Source of the DNA: Amycolatopsis dendrobii
GTDB taxonomy: Bacteria > Actinomycetota > Actinomycetes > Mycobacteriales > Pseudonocardiaceae
DNA: 64,000 nucleotides
Assembly (NCBI RefSeq): GCF_014145675.1
Contig: NZ_JACGZW010000001.1
Location: 186,001-250,000 of the forward strand
Direction of reading: 5' to 3'
Shown: piece after piece, positions 35,346 through 45,570 of the stretch
Layout: every line of letters starts with the position of its first letter
Numbering within the stretch: position 1 is the stretch's first letter
Position numbers and translations under genes: made by a program
The notes under the pieces: model-generated
What the model was told of the DNA's origin: nothing
What the model saw: only the letters and a program-made list of their open reading frames with translations
Databases searched by the model: none

Positions 35346-35773
35346 CCGGGGTCGAAGACCGGGAAGCCGTCTCTCGCGACTTCTGGAACGAACTCGCCGC
35401 GCTCTTCTGCCACCCAGGTTTCGGGTTTTCAGCGCCGCCGCTGCGGAAGCGCTCGTGTCGAGCGCCGATGGCGGCGCCGTGCTCGCGGTGTTCCGCGGGC
35501 TGGCAGCCGGACGCCACCTATCCTGCCGCTTCCCGGCACGCCGGCCTCGCCGTGCTCGCGGGCTCCCGCTTTTCCGTCACCGCAGCGGAAACGGCGCTTC
35601 CGTCCCTGGTCAGCCGGGTGCGCGAGCGGTTCGCGGCGGCAGGGAAAGGCACCGCCCCAACCCCGGCATTCGACCGCTTACCGGACTTCCCCGGCGGTAT
35701 TAGGGGGTGGCAGGGATCTTGCCGGTGCGTAACGTCGGCCGGGTCACGCCGCACTTCTAGCCCTGGGGGGCCG
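35346..35773 (+). other. 428-bp gap upstream of the PKS, open frame without recognised gene
   Basis: The PKS reading frame stays open through the whole gap, with high third-position GC, but no ribosome-bound start or known domain is visible. Readable pieces such as [19 protein letters not shown] and [20 protein letters not shown] do not match a family I know. The last 80 bp contain a GGCA/TGCC hairpin near 35711-35727 and are locally less GC-rich, so the PKS promoter probably lies there. Confidence 0.3.
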
Positions 35774-38700
35774 TTGAGCGAGTCCGAACGCAACCTGGTC
35801 GCCGCATTGCGTACGTCGCTGAAGGAGAATCATCGGCTCAAAGACGAAAACCGGCGGCTGCTCGGCGCCGCCGCGGGCGGGGAACCGGTCGCGATCGTCG
35901 GCGCGGGATGCCGGCTGCCGGGCGGGATCGAGACGCCGGAGCAGCTGTGGCGGCTCCTCGCCGAGGGCGGCGACGCGATCGGCGGGTTCCCGGAAGACCG
36001 CGGCTGGGACGTCGAGCGGCTCTACGACCCCGAAGGCGTCCGGCCGGGCTCGATTTCCGTGCGGGAAGGCGGGTTTCTGGCCGGGGCGGGGGAATTCGAC
36101 GCCGGGCTGTTCGGGATCAGCCCGCGCGACGCGCTCCTGATGGACCCGCAGCTCCGCCTCCTGCTGGAAACCGGCTGGGAATCGCTGGAGCGCGCCGGGA
36201 TCCCGCCGCGGTCGCTGGGCGGCAGCCGGACCGGCGTGTTCACCGGCGTGATGTACCACGATTATCCGGGCAGCTTCGCCGCGTCGGGAATGGTGTCCGG
36301 CCGGGTGGCCTACACCTTCGGATTGCAGGGGCCGGCGATCACTGTGGACACCGCGTGCTCGTCGTCGCTGGTCACGGTGCATCTGGCAGCACAGGCGCTG
36401 CGCGCGGGGGAGTGCGAACTCGCGCTCGCGGGCGGAGCGACGGTGATGTCCACGCCGCGCACGTTCGTCGAGTTCAGCAAGGACGGCACGTTGTCCCGCG
36501 GCGCGCGGTGCCGGAGTTTCGCCGAATCCGCCGACGGAACGGCGTGGTCCGAGGGCTGCGTAACGCTGGTGCTGCAACGGCTTTCCGACGCGCGCCGGTC
36601 CGGCCGGCCGATCCTGGCGGTGCTGCGGGGCAGTGCGGTCAACTCCGACGGGGCGTCGAACGGCATCACCGCGCCGAACGGTCCGGCGCAGCGTCGCGTG
36701 ATCCGGCAGGCATTGGCGTCGGCCCGGTTGTCCGCGGCGCAGGTCGACGTCGTGGAGGCGCACGGGACGGCGACGCCGCTCGGCGATCCCATTGAGGCGC
36801 AAGCGATTCTGGCCACTTATGGCGCGGACCGCGGCGACGGGGAACCGTTGCGGCTCGGGTCGTTGAAGTCCAACCTCGGGCACACGCAGGCCGCGTCCGG
36901 CGTCGCTGGGCTGTTGAAGCTGGGGCTCGCGTTGCGGCACGAACTGCTGCCGAGGACTTTGCACGTCGACGCGCCCAGCAGCCGGATCGAGTGGTCGGCC
37001 GGCGAGGTCGAGCTGCTGACCGAGGCGACGCCGTGGCCGCGCGGGTCCCGCCCGCGGCGGGGTGCGGTCTCGAGTTTCGGGTTGAGCGGGACGAACGCGC
37101 ACGTCGTCGTGGAGGAAGCCCCGCCTGCCGCGGAAAGTGCGGCGGACGATCGGGCAGCGGTGCCGGTGGTGCTCAGCGGGCACGATCCGGTGGCGTTGCG
37201 CGCGCAGGCGGAACGGCTGGCCGAGCGGCTGCGCGCGGAACCCGGCCTCCGGCTGGCCGATGTGGGCCGGACGCTCGCGACCGGGCGCACGCATCTGGAG
37301 CATCGCACGGTGGTCGTCGCGCGCGACCGGGACGAGCTGCTGACCGCGCTGGACGATCCGCCCGCGCGGATGGCGCGCGGCGAAGGGCCGTTGGCGTTCC
37401 TGTTCTCCGGCGGGGGTTCGCAGCGGACGGGCATGGGCGAGGAACTGGCCGCCGCGCACCCGGTGTTCGCGGCCGCGTATGCCGCTGCTTGCGCGGAACT
37501 CGACCGGCACCTCGACCGTCCGCTGCGGGAGGCGATCGGCGGTGCGCTCGAGGAGTTCCGGTACAGCCAGGCCGCGTTGTTCGCGATCGAGGTCGCGTTG
37601 TTCCGGCTGGCCGAATCGTGGCAGCTGCTGCCGGATGTCCTTTGCGGACACTCCGGGGGCGAGCTGGCCGTCGCGCATTGCGCGGGGGTGCTGTCCCTCG
37701 CGGACGCGGCGGAGCTGGTCGTCGCACGGGCCACCCTGATGCAGGCTCGGCCGCGCGGTGCGATGGCGGCGATCGAGGCGGATCCGGAGGAGTTCGCCGG
37801 GGAAGAGGTCGACGTCGCGGTGGTCAACGGGCCGCGCGCGGTCGTCGTCGCCGGGGAGGAAGCGGCGGTGCTGGCCGTCGTCGCCCGGTTCTCCGCCGAG
37901 GGGCGGCGCACGAAGCGGCTGGCGCTGTCGGTCGGTTCGCATTCGCGGCTGATGGACCCGGTGCTGGAGCCGTTCCGCGCGATCGCGGCGCGCGTCGCTT
38001 ATGCCGAGCCCGCGGTGCCGATCGTCTCGACGGTGACCGGCGAGCCGGTCGAGTCCTTCGACGCCGACTACTGGGTGCGCAACATCCGCCGCACAGTCCG
38101 GTTCGGTGACGCGATCCGCACGTTGGAGAGCCAAGGCGTCACCCGGTTTTTCGAACTCGGCGCGGATCGGCCGTTGACCGCGCTGCTGCCGGACGCGCCG
38201 CTGGCCGTAGCCGCGCTGCGCCGAGACGTGCCCGAGGACGTCGCGATCGCCGAGGCGATCGGGGAATTGCACGCCGACGGGGTCGCCCTGGACTGGGCGG
38301 CGGTGTTCGCACCTCGCGCAGCGGAGCTGATCGACCTGCCGACCTACCCCTTCCAGCGGGAACGCTACTGGCTGTCGGCTTCGGACGAAGCGGGAGACCT
38401 GTCCGCGACCGGGCTCGAAGCCGCCGGGCATCCGTTGCTCGGCGCCGCGGTACCGCTCGCCGACGGCGACGGATTCCTGCTCCACGGCCGGATTTCGACT
38501 GCCGCGCAGCCGTGGCTCGCCGGACACGTCGTCGGCGGCTCGGTGGTGTTCCCCGGCACCGGGTTCCTGGAACTCGCTCTGCGCGCCGGTGAAGAGGCCG
38601 GTGGCGCCCGGGTGCGCGAGCTGACCGTGCACGCGCCGTTGGTGCTGGACGCCGACGGGGTGCGGGTTCAGGTTCGCGTCGGTAACGCTGACGAAGCCGG

Positions 38701-41491
38701 GGTGCGTCCGGTGAGCGTCCACGCGCAGAGCGGCGACGCGCCCTGGGTGCGCCACGCCGACGGTGCGCTGGCCCCGGCTGGCCCAGTACCGGACCCGGTG
38801 CTGACCTGGCCGCCGTCCGGGGCCGAGGAGATCGATCTCGACGGGATGTACGAGCTTCTCGCTGAGCGCGGCGTCGAGTACGGGCCGTTGTTCCAGGGCC
38901 TGAAGACCGCTTGGCGACGCGGGGACGAGGTGTTCGCCGAGGTCTCCCTGCCGGAGTCCGCGGTGCTGGACGCCGCGGCGTTCGGCCTGCATCCCGGGCT
39001 CGCGGATGCGGCGCTGCACGCGATCGGTCTCGGTCCGTCGACCGGGGCGGAGACGCTCCTGCCGTACTCGTGGTCCGAGGCGGATCTGTGGTCGGCCGGC
39101 AGCTCGGAGCTTCGGGTGCAGGTGAAACCGCTGGCCGAGAACACTGTCTCGCTGTCGTTGGCGGACTGCTCGGGCAATCCGGTGGCCGCGATCGGCGCGC
39201 TGGCGTTGCGCCCGGTCACCGGCATACGGCGTACTCCCCGTTCGGGGGCGTTGCTCCGTCCGGAGTGGACTGAGTGCGTGCTCCCGGACGGGGGAGCGGA
39301 GGACGCCCGCACCTTGGTCGTTTCGCCTGGTGCGGACGCTGCCGCGGCACAGCGTGAACTTCACCGGATTCTCTCCGAGCTGCGCGCGGCGCTCGCGGAC
39401 GAGCGCCGGATCGTGGTCGTCACTCGCCACGCGGCCGGACTGCCTGGCGAACCGGTCGACCTGGCCGGTGCGGCAGTCGCCGGTCTGGTCCGTTCCGCGC
39501 AGACCGAACACCCGGGCCGGATCGTGCACCTGGACACGGACGAGCCGCCGTCCGACGACTTGATCGCTGCCGCGCGCGAGCCGGCCATGGTCGTTCGCGG
39601 CGGTCGAACGCTGGCACCGCGCCTGGTCGCCGTCGAAACCACCGACAGCGCGGAATGGGGACCGGGCCCGGTGCTGATCACCGGCGGGACCGGGCAACTC
39701 GGCCGATTGGCGGCCGAACACTTAGTCCGCCACCACGGCGTACGGGAGCTGGTGCTGGCGAGCCGGACCGGCCGGGGCGGGGACGACCTCACCGCCGGAC
39801 TGGCCGCACTCGGCGCGCGCGCCGAGGTGGCGGTGTGCGATCTCTCCGACCGGTCCGCCGTCGCCGCGCTGCTGACCGCGCACCCGGTCACCGCGATCGT
39901 GCACGCAGCGGGCGTTTTGGCCGACGGGATGCTCACGTCGCTGACCTCAGACCAAGTCGACGCGGCGTTCGAGGCCAAGGCCACCGCCGCGTGGCACCTG
40001 CACGAGCTCGCCGGGGACGTGCACAAGTTCGTCCTGTTCTCGTCCGCCGCCGGGATCCTCGGCGCGCCGGGCCAGGCCAACTACGCGGCGGCGAACGCGT
40101 TCCTCGACGCGCTCGCCCGGCATCGCCACCACCTTGGGCTGCCCGCACAGTCGCTGGCCTGGGGACTGTGGAACTCCGACGAACGCACTGGCGGCCTCAC
40201 CGCCGAAGCAGGCTTGGCCCTGTTCGACGCCGCCATCGCCGACCCAGCCCCTGTATTGGCTCCGCTGCGGCTCGACACGTGGCGTGGCGACGACGTCCCG
40301 TCGCTGCTGCGCGGCCACGTGCGGACGCCCCGGCGCACAGCGGGTTCCGCCGCCGCTCGGCTACTCCGTACTCCACCAGCCGAGCGGCGGGAACGGTTGG
40401 CGGAACTGGTCGGCGCACAGGTAGCGGCAGTGCTTGGCCACGGCGAGACCGTCGAGCCCGGCCGCGCGCTGCCCGGCCTCGGGTTCGACTCGCTCACCGC
40501 GGTCCAGGTGCGCAACCGGCTCTCCGAGCTGACCGGCCTGACGCTCGGCGCGACGTTGGTGTTCGACCATCCCACCGTCGCGGACCTGGCCGGATTCCTG
40601 AACGAGTCCTTTTCGGACACTGCCGGGGAAACGCCGGCTCCGAAGCAGGCGGACCCGGTCGCCGGGCTCTTCGCCGAGGCAGTGGCGGCGGGCCGGGTAC
40701 CGGAAGGCGTCGCCCTGCTCGGAGCTGCGGCGAACCTGCGTCCGTCCTTCCGGCATCCGGCCACCGGAGCCCGGCCGGTACGGCTGGCCGACGGACCGCG
40801 GCGTCCCGCGCTGCTGTGCGTGCCTTCACCGGCCGCGATGACCGGCGCTGTCCAATATGGACGGCTGGCCGCGCCGTTCCGCGGCGACCGGCGGTTCTCG
40901 GTGCTGTCCTTGCCCGGTTTCGCCGCGGACGAGCCGCTTCCGGCCGACTTGGCCACGCTCGTCGCAGCGCTCGCCGGCCAGGCCCGCGAGGCAGCGGACG
41001 GCGAACCGTTCGCGTTGCTCGGGTACTCGTCCGGCGGGCTGCTGGCCGAAGCCGTGGCAGCGGAACTCGCGCGGACCGGTCGTGCTCCGGAGGGGCTGTG
41101 CCTGCTGGACACGTACGAAATCGGCGGCCCGGCCGAGAACGCGGTCCACGCGATGGCCGGGGAAGTGCTGACCCGCCAGGACGATGGCGGGTTCGACCGC
41201 GCGCAGCTGACTGCCATGGGCCGCTACCTCGGCCTTCTCGCCGGCGCGGGGCCGCCGGACACCACCGTCCCGACTGTGCTGCTGCGCTCCGCCCGCAGCT
41301 TCGGGGACGTCGCCGGGACAGCGTGGCAGACGACGTGGTCGCGGGCCGACCGCGTGGAAACCGTGCCGGGGAACCATTTCAGCATCGTCGCCGAGGACGC
41401 GGAGAGCACCGCCTCGGCCGTCGGGGCGTGGCTGGGATCCGTGGCAGAACCGATCGGGGAAACCGTTGCCGGACTTGGGAGTTCGTCGTGA
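35774..41491 (+). CDS. Type I modular polyketide synthase, one module: KS-AT-DH-KR-ACP-TE
   Basis: 1905 residues from TTG 35774, the only start placed right before a helical docking segment ([29 protein letters not shown]). Ketosynthase about 37-460 with Cys195 (VDTACSSS), His330 and His370. Acyltransferase about 540-830 with Ser627 in GHSGG; the specificity motif at 720-723 is VGSH, neither malonyl (HAFH) nor methylmalonyl (YASH). Dehydratase about 885-1110 with His918 ([10 protein letters not shown]) and Asp1078 (HPGLAD). B-type ketoreductase about 1297-1480 (GGTGQLG, LAD for LDD, PGQANY with Tyr1437). ACP Ser1573 (GFDSLT). Thioesterase Ser1752 (GYSSG) and His1868. All domains look active. 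Overlaps the P450 gene by 4 nt. Either a terminal module whose partners lie elsewhere or an iterative synthase. Confidence 0.95.
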   Translation: MSESERNLVAALRTSLKENHRLKDENRRLLGAAAGGEPVAIVGAGCRLPGGIETPEQLWRLLAEGGDAIGGFPEDRGWDVERLYDPEGVRPGSISVREGGFLAGAGEFDAGLFGISPRDALLMDPQLRLLLETGWESLERAGIPPRSLGGSRTGVFTGVMYHDYPGSFAASGMVSGRVAYTFGLQGPAITVDTACSSSLVTVHLAAQALRAGECELALAGGATVMSTPRTFVEFSKDGTLSRGARCRSFAESADGTAWSEGCVTLVLQRLSDARRSGRPILAVLRGSAVNSDGASNGITAPNGPAQRRVIRQALASARLSAAQVDVVEAHGTATPLGDPIEAQAILATYGADRGDGEPLRLGSLKSNLGHTQAASGVAGLLKLGLALRHELLPRTLHVDAPSSRIEWSAGEVELLTEATPWPRGSRPRRGAVSSFGLSGTNAHVVVEEAPPAAESAADDRAAVPVVLSGHDPVALRAQAERLAERLRAEPGLRLADVGRTLATGRTHLEHRTVVVARDRDELLTALDDPPARMARGEGPLAFLFSGGGSQRTGMGEELAAAHPVFAAAYAAACAELDRHLDRPLREAIGGALEEFRYSQAALFAIEVALFRLAESWQLLPDVLCGHSGGELAVAHCAGVLSLADAAELVVARATLMQARPRGAMAAIEADPEEFAGEEVDVAVVNGPRAVVVAGEEAAVLAVVARFSAEGRRTKRLALSVGSHSRLMDPVLEPFRAIAARVAYAEPAVPIVSTVTGEPVESFDADYWVRNIRRTVRFGDAIRTLESQGVTRFFELGADRPLTALLPDAPLAVAALRRDVPEDVAIAEAIGELHADGVALDWAAVFAPRAAELIDLPTYPFQRERYWLSASDEAGDLSATGLEAAGHPLLGAAVPLADGDGFLLHGRISTAAQPWLAGHVVGGSVVFPGTGFLELALRAGEEAGGARVRELTVHAPLVLDADGVRVQVRVGNADEAGVRPVSVHAQSGDAPWVRHADGALAPAGPVPDPVLTWPPSGAEEIDLDGMYELLAERGVEYGPLFQGLKTAWRRGDEVFAEVSLPESAVLDAAAFGLHPGLADAALHAIGLGPSTGAETLLPYSWSEADLWSAGSSELRVQVKPLAENTVSLSLADCSGNPVAAIGALALRPVTGIRRTPRSGALLRPEWTECVLPDGGAEDARTLVVSPGADAAAAQRELHRILSELRAALADERRIVVVTRHAAGLPGEPVDLAGAAVAGLVRSAQTEHPGRIVHLDTDEPPSDDLIAAAREPAMVVRGGRTLAPRLVAVETTDSAEWGPGPVLITGGTGQLGRLAAEHLVRHHGVRELVLASRTGRGGDDLTAGLAALGARAEVAVCDLSDRSAVAALLTAHPVTAIVHAAGVLADGMLTSLTSDQVDAAFEAKATAAWHLHELAGDVHKFVLFSSAAGILGAPGQANYAAANAFLDALARHRHHLGLPAQSLAWGLWNSDERTGGLTAEAGLALFDAAIADPAPVLAPLRLDTWRGDDVPSLLRGHVRTPRRTAGSAAARLLRTPPAERRERLAELVGAQVAAVLGHGETVEPGRALPGLGFDSLTAVQVRNRLSELTGLTLGATLVFDHPTVADLAGFLNESFSDTAGETPAPKQADPVAGLFAEAVAAGRVPEGVALLGAAANLRPSFRHPATGARPVRLADGPRRPALLCVPSPAAMTGAVQYGRLAAPFRGDRRFSVLSLPGFAADEPLPADLATLVAALAGQAREAADGEPFALLGYSSGGLLAEAVAAELARTGRAPEGLCLLDTYEIGGPAENAVHAMAGEVLTRQDDGGFDRAQLTAMGRYLGLLAGAGPPDTTVPTVLLRSARSFGDVAGTAWQTTWSRADRVETVPGNHFSIVAEDAESTASAVGAWLGSVAEPIGETVAGLGSSS

Positions 41492-42696
41492 CCAGTGAAG
41501 TGTGCCCGTACCCGTTCGAACCGTCGGCGCTGGCCGTCGACCCGCGGTACGCCGAGATGCGCGAGCAGCAGGGGATGAGCCGGGTGCGGCTGCCGTTCGG
41601 CGGCGAGGCGTGGCTGGCGACGCGGTACGAGGACGTGCGGGCCGTGCTGGTGGACCGGAGGCTGATGCGCAGCCTGACCGTCGGCAAGGACGCGCCGCGC
41701 GGGACCGAGGCGATCGAGAGCGAAAGCTCGATCATCACCATGGACCCGCCGATGCACTCCCGGCTGCGCAGGCTCGTCGCGGCCGCGTTCACGCCGAAGC
41801 GGGTGGAAACGCTGCGCCCGCGGATCCAGGAGATCGCCGACGGCCTGATCGACCGGATGATCGAGCAGGGCCCGCCCGCGGACCTGGTGTCGTCGTTCTC
41901 CATCCCGCTGCCGATCACCGCGCTGTGCGAGCTGCTCGGCGTCCCGCAGGAGGACCGCGACAAGGTCCACACGTGGACCGACACCATGCTGATGCTCAGC
42001 GGCGAAGGCTCGGACCACGCCGAGATCATGACCGCGCAGCGCGAACTGTGGGGCTACATCGCCGGGCTGGTCGCCGAACGCCGGGAAACCCCCACCGACG
42101 ACCTGATCGGCGCGCTCGTGCGGGCCAGGGACGACGAGGGCAGGCTGACCGAGGGCGAGCTGATCGACCTGTCCGGCGGAATCCTGGCGGTCGGCCACGA
42201 GACGACCGCGAACCACATCTCCAACTTGCTCTACACCCTGCTGGCCAACCCGGACCAGCTGGCCCGCCTGCGTTCCGACCCCGGCCTGCTGCCGTCGGCG
42301 GTCGAGGAGTTGCTGCGGTTCGTCCCGCTGGGCGCGAGCGCGGGTTTCGCGCACATCGCCAGCGAGGACGTCGAGATCGGCGGCCAGCTGATCCGCGAGG
42401 GCGAGGCGGTGTTCGCCGACCTGGAAGGCGCGAACCGCGACGCGACGGTCTTCGACTGCCCGGAGGAGCTGAACCTGGCGCGGACGCGCAACCACCACGT
42501 CGGCTTCGGGCACGGACCGCATCACTGCCTGGGCGCGCAGATGGCGCGGCTGGAACTGCAGGTCGCGCTGGGGACGCTGCTGGCCCGGTTCCCGGACCTG
42601 GAGCTCGCGGCCGAGGTGCCGTGGCTGACCGCGCGACGGCAGCGGGGGCCGGAGCGGCTGGAGCTGGCCTGGAAAACGGCGTTGCCCGCGCGGTGA
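41488..42696 (+). CDS. Cytochrome P450, PKS partner
   Basis: 402 residues from GTG 41488, overlapping the PKS stop (GTGA). Heme-ligand loop [10 protein letters not shown] with Cys347, I-helix [10 protein letters not shown] (oxygen-activating Thr) and K-helix EELLR are intact; [22 protein letters not shown] is the usual C-helix. It is of the soluble bacterial CYP107/CYP105-like kind needing a ferredoxin and reductase from elsewhere. Translational coupling to the PKS makes it the likely tailoring oxidase of the polyketide. Confidence 0.95.
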   Translation: MTSEVCPYPFEPSALAVDPRYAEMREQQGMSRVRLPFGGEAWLATRYEDVRAVLVDRRLMRSLTVGKDAPRGTEAIESESSIITMDPPMHSRLRRLVAAAFTPKRVETLRPRIQEIADGLIDRMIEQGPPADLVSSFSIPLPITALCELLGVPQEDRDKVHTWTDTMLMLSGEGSDHAEIMTAQRELWGYIAGLVAERRETPTDDLIGALVRARDDEGRLTEGELIDLSGGILAVGHETTANHISNLLYTLLANPDQLARLRSDPGLLPSAVEELLRFVPLGASAGFAHIASEDVEIGGQLIREGEAVFADLEGANRDATVFDCPEELNLARTRNHHVGFGHGPHHCLGAQMARLELQVALGTLLARFPDLELAAEVPWLTARRQRGPERLELAWKTALPAR

Positions 42697-42700
42697 CCGG

Positions 42701-42730
42701 GGGTTCGCCGGGAACTCTCCCGGCGAACCC
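42701..42730 (+). terminator. Terminator of the PKS-P450 operon
   Basis: Perfect 13-bp stem (GGGTTCGCCGGGA at 42701-42713 with 42718-42730) and a 4-nt loop, starting 4 bp after the P450 stop. No U-tract follows, as is common in actinomycetes. Confidence 0.85.
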
Positions 42731-42751
42731 GCTCGCGCCGGACGCGGCCGA

Positions 42752-42919
42752 TCATGCGGCAGCGAGAGCTCCGGGCACCCGCGGACCGGCAAGCCAGCTG
42801 AGAAGTATCAAAGCCGCGGGGACGAGCACGAGCCACACCGTGAACCACGCGAGTGCGGTTCGCTCCGGAACCCAGCTGGAAAAGCAGGCGCTCAGCAGCC
42901 GGGTCTGTCGTGCGCGCAC
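42752..42919 (-). CDS. Possible 55-residue single-helix membrane peptide
   Basis: Minus-strand frame starting GTG 42919 (TTG 42922 also possible) and ending TGA 42752-42754. It encodes a basic N-terminus (VRARQTRLL), ALAWFTVWLVLVPAALILL as one membrane helix and an Ala-rich end. It fills most of the otherwise empty 326-bp stretch between the P450 and MBL genes, which is convergent. No good ribosome binding site; it may be a genuine small protein or the remnant of a larger membrane gene. Confidence 0.35.
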   Translation of the reverse strand: MRARQTRLLSACFSSWVPERTALAWFTVWLVLVPAALILLSWLAGPRVPGALAAA

Positions 42920-43022
42920 CAAGATCGCGGCGTCCCGAAAGCCGGCTCATGCCCGCAAAGCTATCCGGCAAAGAGAATTAATCGCAGCGGTCGGGAGACG
43001 GATGGTGCGCAGGCGTCACGCG

Positions 43023-44204
43023 TCACCACCCGCTGCGGTAGAAACTCCGCGACACGTAACTGCTGGCCTCCGCCGCCCGCACCGCGCACAGTTCCTCCTT
43101 CACCGTCCGCGCCTGCTTCACCAGCGGATCGTCCCCGGGTGCGAGCGCCAGCAAATCGATGACATGCAACGCCTCCTGCACCCGCCCGTCCGTGCGCAGC
43201 CGCTCGGCATGGTCGAGCACTGCCTGCTTGTCCGTGATCGCCTCCGCCCGGGCAGCGGCCGCGACGTCCGGGCGGGACGGGTGCAGGCTCGTCGGATTTC
43301 CGTCCCACCAGCCGGTTTCCGAGCGGACGATGTCGCGAACGATGTACTCGCGGTGCCCGTAGTGCTCGCGCATCCACGGCACGTCGAACAACTCGGCCGG
43401 GTACCGGAGATCGTGCACGATGTCGTCCACTCGCCGCCCCCGGTTGAGCTGGTCCACGACCGCGCCGCGCAGCCACCGGAGCGCGGCCGCGGTCATGGTG
43501 AGCTGGCGGACCGGGTCCTCGCGCACCATCGGCCCGAACTCCGGCACCAGGACGGCCGGGTTCAGCGCCGCGAGCCGGTCCAGGGTGTCGGCCCAGCGGA
43601 CGGTGTCGCGCATGGTGCGCATGGGGGTACCGATGTTGGGGATGCCGTTGATCACCGCCGCGCTGCCGTACAGAACCCGCTGGGACGGCAGCCACACCGC
43701 GGTCACGTCGTCGGTTTCGGAGGGCGCCCAGAGGAGCCGGACGTCCGGGGCCAGCGTCATCGCTTCCCGGTAGGTCTGGTCGGGGAAGGTGATCGGCGGG
43801 GGAGCTGTCAGGTCGGCCATCGGACGGCGGAACTGCCGGGTGTTGATGTGGTTCTGCAACCCGGCCGTCTCGAGGTACCGCTGGTAGCGGCGGACGACGT
43901 TTTCGTGCGCCACGACGGTCGGGCGGCGTTCTCCGTGTGCGGCGGCGTGCTCGAAGAACCCGGGCACGCCGTAGTTGTAGCCGAGATGCCCGTGGCTGTA
44001 GACGATCCACCGCACCGGTTCGCCCAGTTGGTCCAGCACCGGCGCGACGAGGTCCGGCGAGGGGCCGGTGTCGACCACGACGAGCCCTGACGCGGTGTCC
44101 ACCGCCAGGCTGTTGCCCTGCAGTCCGATCGAGCGGACGCCCGGTGCGACCTCGGTGATCTGTCCGCTGCCGTAGAGCGGGTTTTCGGTGTCCTGGAAAG
44201 GCAT
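43023..44204 (-). CDS. Alkylsulfatase-like metallo-beta-lactamase-fold protein with degenerate metal motif
   Basis: 393 residues. The fold is that of the BDS1/SdsA alkylsulfatase branch: LVVVDTGPSP, ETDDVTAVWLPSQRVLYGSAAV, VLVPEFGPMV and an alkylsulfatase dimerisation region with GWWDGNPTSLHP. The metal motif, however, reads SHGHLGYNYG, so Asp and the third His of HxHxDH are replaced by Gly and Tyr, unlike the paralogue at 45571-46890. Later His ligands (LVPEFG for LLPGHG) are also altered. It lacks the C-terminal SCP2-like domain of full alkylsulfatases. It may be a catalytically altered or regulatory subunit. It is coupled (TGATG) to the MFS gene. Confidence 0.85.
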   Translation of the reverse strand: MPFQDTENPLYGSGQITEVAPGVRSIGLQGNSLAVDTASGLVVVDTGPSPDLVAPVLDQLGEPVRWIVYSHGHLGYNYGVPGFFEHAAAHGERRPTVVAHENVVRRYQRYLETAGLQNHINTRQFRRPMADLTAPPPITFPDQTYREAMTLAPDVRLLWAPSETDDVTAVWLPSQRVLYGSAAVINGIPNIGTPMRTMRDTVRWADTLDRLAALNPAVLVPEFGPMVREDPVRQLTMTAAALRWLRGAVVDQLNRGRRVDDIVHDLRYPAELFDVPWMREHYGHREYIVRDIVRSETGWWDGNPTSLHPSRPDVAAAARAEAITDKQAVLDHAERLRTDGRVQEALHVIDLLALAPGDDPLVKQARTVKEELCAVRAAEASSYVSRSFYRSGW

Positions 44205-45526
44205 CAGCGGACCACCTCGGTGCGCAGCCCGAGCCGCCGCGCGGTGCGGTCGGGGTTGACGAAGAACACGGCCAGCAGCCCGCCCGCAATGGACAGCAGG
44301 CCGCTGATGGTGAAGGCGAGCGTGAAGCCGCTGGACGGCGACGATGCGGCTTGGATCAGCCGTCCGGTCAGGTACGGAGCGAGCAGTCCGGCGGTGGTGA
44401 CCAGGCCGACGGTGATCGACAGCACCGCCCCGCGCTGCCGGGTCGGGCTGATCTCGGCGTTCATCGTGACGCCGAGCGCGAACACGACCCCGCCCAGGCT
44501 GAACGCGACGGTCAGCAGCGCGATCTGGAACCAGCCCCCGGTGTGCGGGAACAGCAGCATCGCGAGACCCGAGATCAGCACCGCGATCCCGCCGAGCACG
44601 CCGCGGGCCACCCGGCTCGACACGCCGCGGCGCATCAGCCGGTCGCTCAGCGCGCCCTGGGCGAGGTTGAACACGACCGACGCGATCCACGGCAGCGCGA
44701 CCAGCGTCCCGGTGGTCACCGTGCTGTAGTGCAAGGCCGTTTCGAGGTAATGCGGCACCCACGCGACCAGCACCGCCAGCGCCCAGTACGCGGCGAATCC
44801 GGCCAGGAACCCGCCGAGCCAGGTGCCGTTCAGCAGGATCTTCCGGTAGGGCACGCGCGGTTCGTCCGCCTCGGACTTGACCGCGGCCGCGTGCACCGAA
44901 GCGGTCCCGGCGACCTTGCCCTCCCGTCCGAAGACCGCCCACAGCAACGACCACACCAGGCCGACGACGAGCAGCGCGAAGAACGCCCAGCGCCAGCCGT
45001 AGCCGACGATCAGCGCGGTCAGCAGCGGCGACGCCAGCGCCACGCCGATGCCGGAACCGGCGTTGAGCAACGCGCTGGGCAGGCCGCGTTTCTCGTTGGG
45101 GAACCACTTGTACGCCGCGTGCATGGCCAGCGGGTTCGCCGGGCCCTCGGCCGCGCCGAGGACGATCCGGCTGACCAGCACCGCGCCGAACCCGACGGTG
45201 CCGAGCATCGGGGCCTGGGTCAGTGCCCAGACGACGCCCAGCACCAGCAGGATCCACTTCGCCGGCACGCGGTTCGACACGAAGCCGACCACGATCGCGG
45301 AGATGCTGAACAGGAAGTAGAACCCGCTGCTGATCAGGCCGTACGCCTCGGGCGACAGGCCGAGATCGTGCATCAGCGGTTTCGCGGCGAGGCCGAGCAC
45401 GGCCTTGTCCGCGAAGTTGATCAGCATGAACACCAGCAGCAGCCCGGTGACGACCCAGCCGCGGGCGCTGGTGCCGCGGGTGCGCCCGGGGGAGGCGGTT
45501 TCGGCGGGGAGGGCGGGAGCGTTCAT
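44204..45526 (-). CDS. MFS transporter (anion:cation symporter-like)
   Basis: 440 residues with about 12 membrane helices. NFADKAVLGLAAKPLMHDLGLSPEAYGLISSGFYFLFS, RIVLGAAEGPANPLAMHAAYKWFPNEKRGLPSALLNAGSGIG and GYGWRWAFF match the ACS family (glucarate/phthalate/tartrate-type organic-anion symporters). It lies between the two alkylsulfatase-like genes, which argues for import of an anionic substrate such as an organosulfate or carboxylate that they process. Confidence 0.92.
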   Translation of the reverse strand: MNAPALPAETASPGRTRGTSARGWVVTGLLLVFMLINFADKAVLGLAAKPLMHDLGLSPEAYGLISSGFYFLFSISAIVVGFVSNRVPAKWILLVLGVVWALTQAPMLGTVGFGAVLVSRIVLGAAEGPANPLAMHAAYKWFPNEKRGLPSALLNAGSGIGVALASPLLTALIVGYGWRWAFFALLVVGLVWSLLWAVFGREGKVAGTASVHAAAVKSEADEPRVPYRKILLNGTWLGGFLAGFAAYWALAVLVAWVPHYLETALHYSTVTTGTLVALPWIASVVFNLAQGALSDRLMRRGVSSRVARGVLGGIAVLISGLAMLLFPHTGGWFQIALLTVAFSLGGVVFALGVTMNAEISPTRQRGAVLSITVGLVTTAGLLAPYLTGRLIQAASSPSSGFTLAFTISGLLSIAGGLLAVFFVNPDRTARRLGLRTEVVR

Positions 45527-45570
45527 CGTGGGGTCCCCATTTCAACGTCGCTGTCGGACGGGGTGGCGGG

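Noticed and set aside
33557..35773. The PKS frame being open far upstream into the ThrE gene
   Set aside because: No start with a ribosome site and no PKS or loading domain is found; the part within 34068-35345 is a shadow of ThrE.
41488..42696. Treating the first P450 as part of the RiPP cluster
   Set aside because: It overlaps the PKS stop and lies 18 kb from the precursor; coupling to the PKS is the simpler reading.
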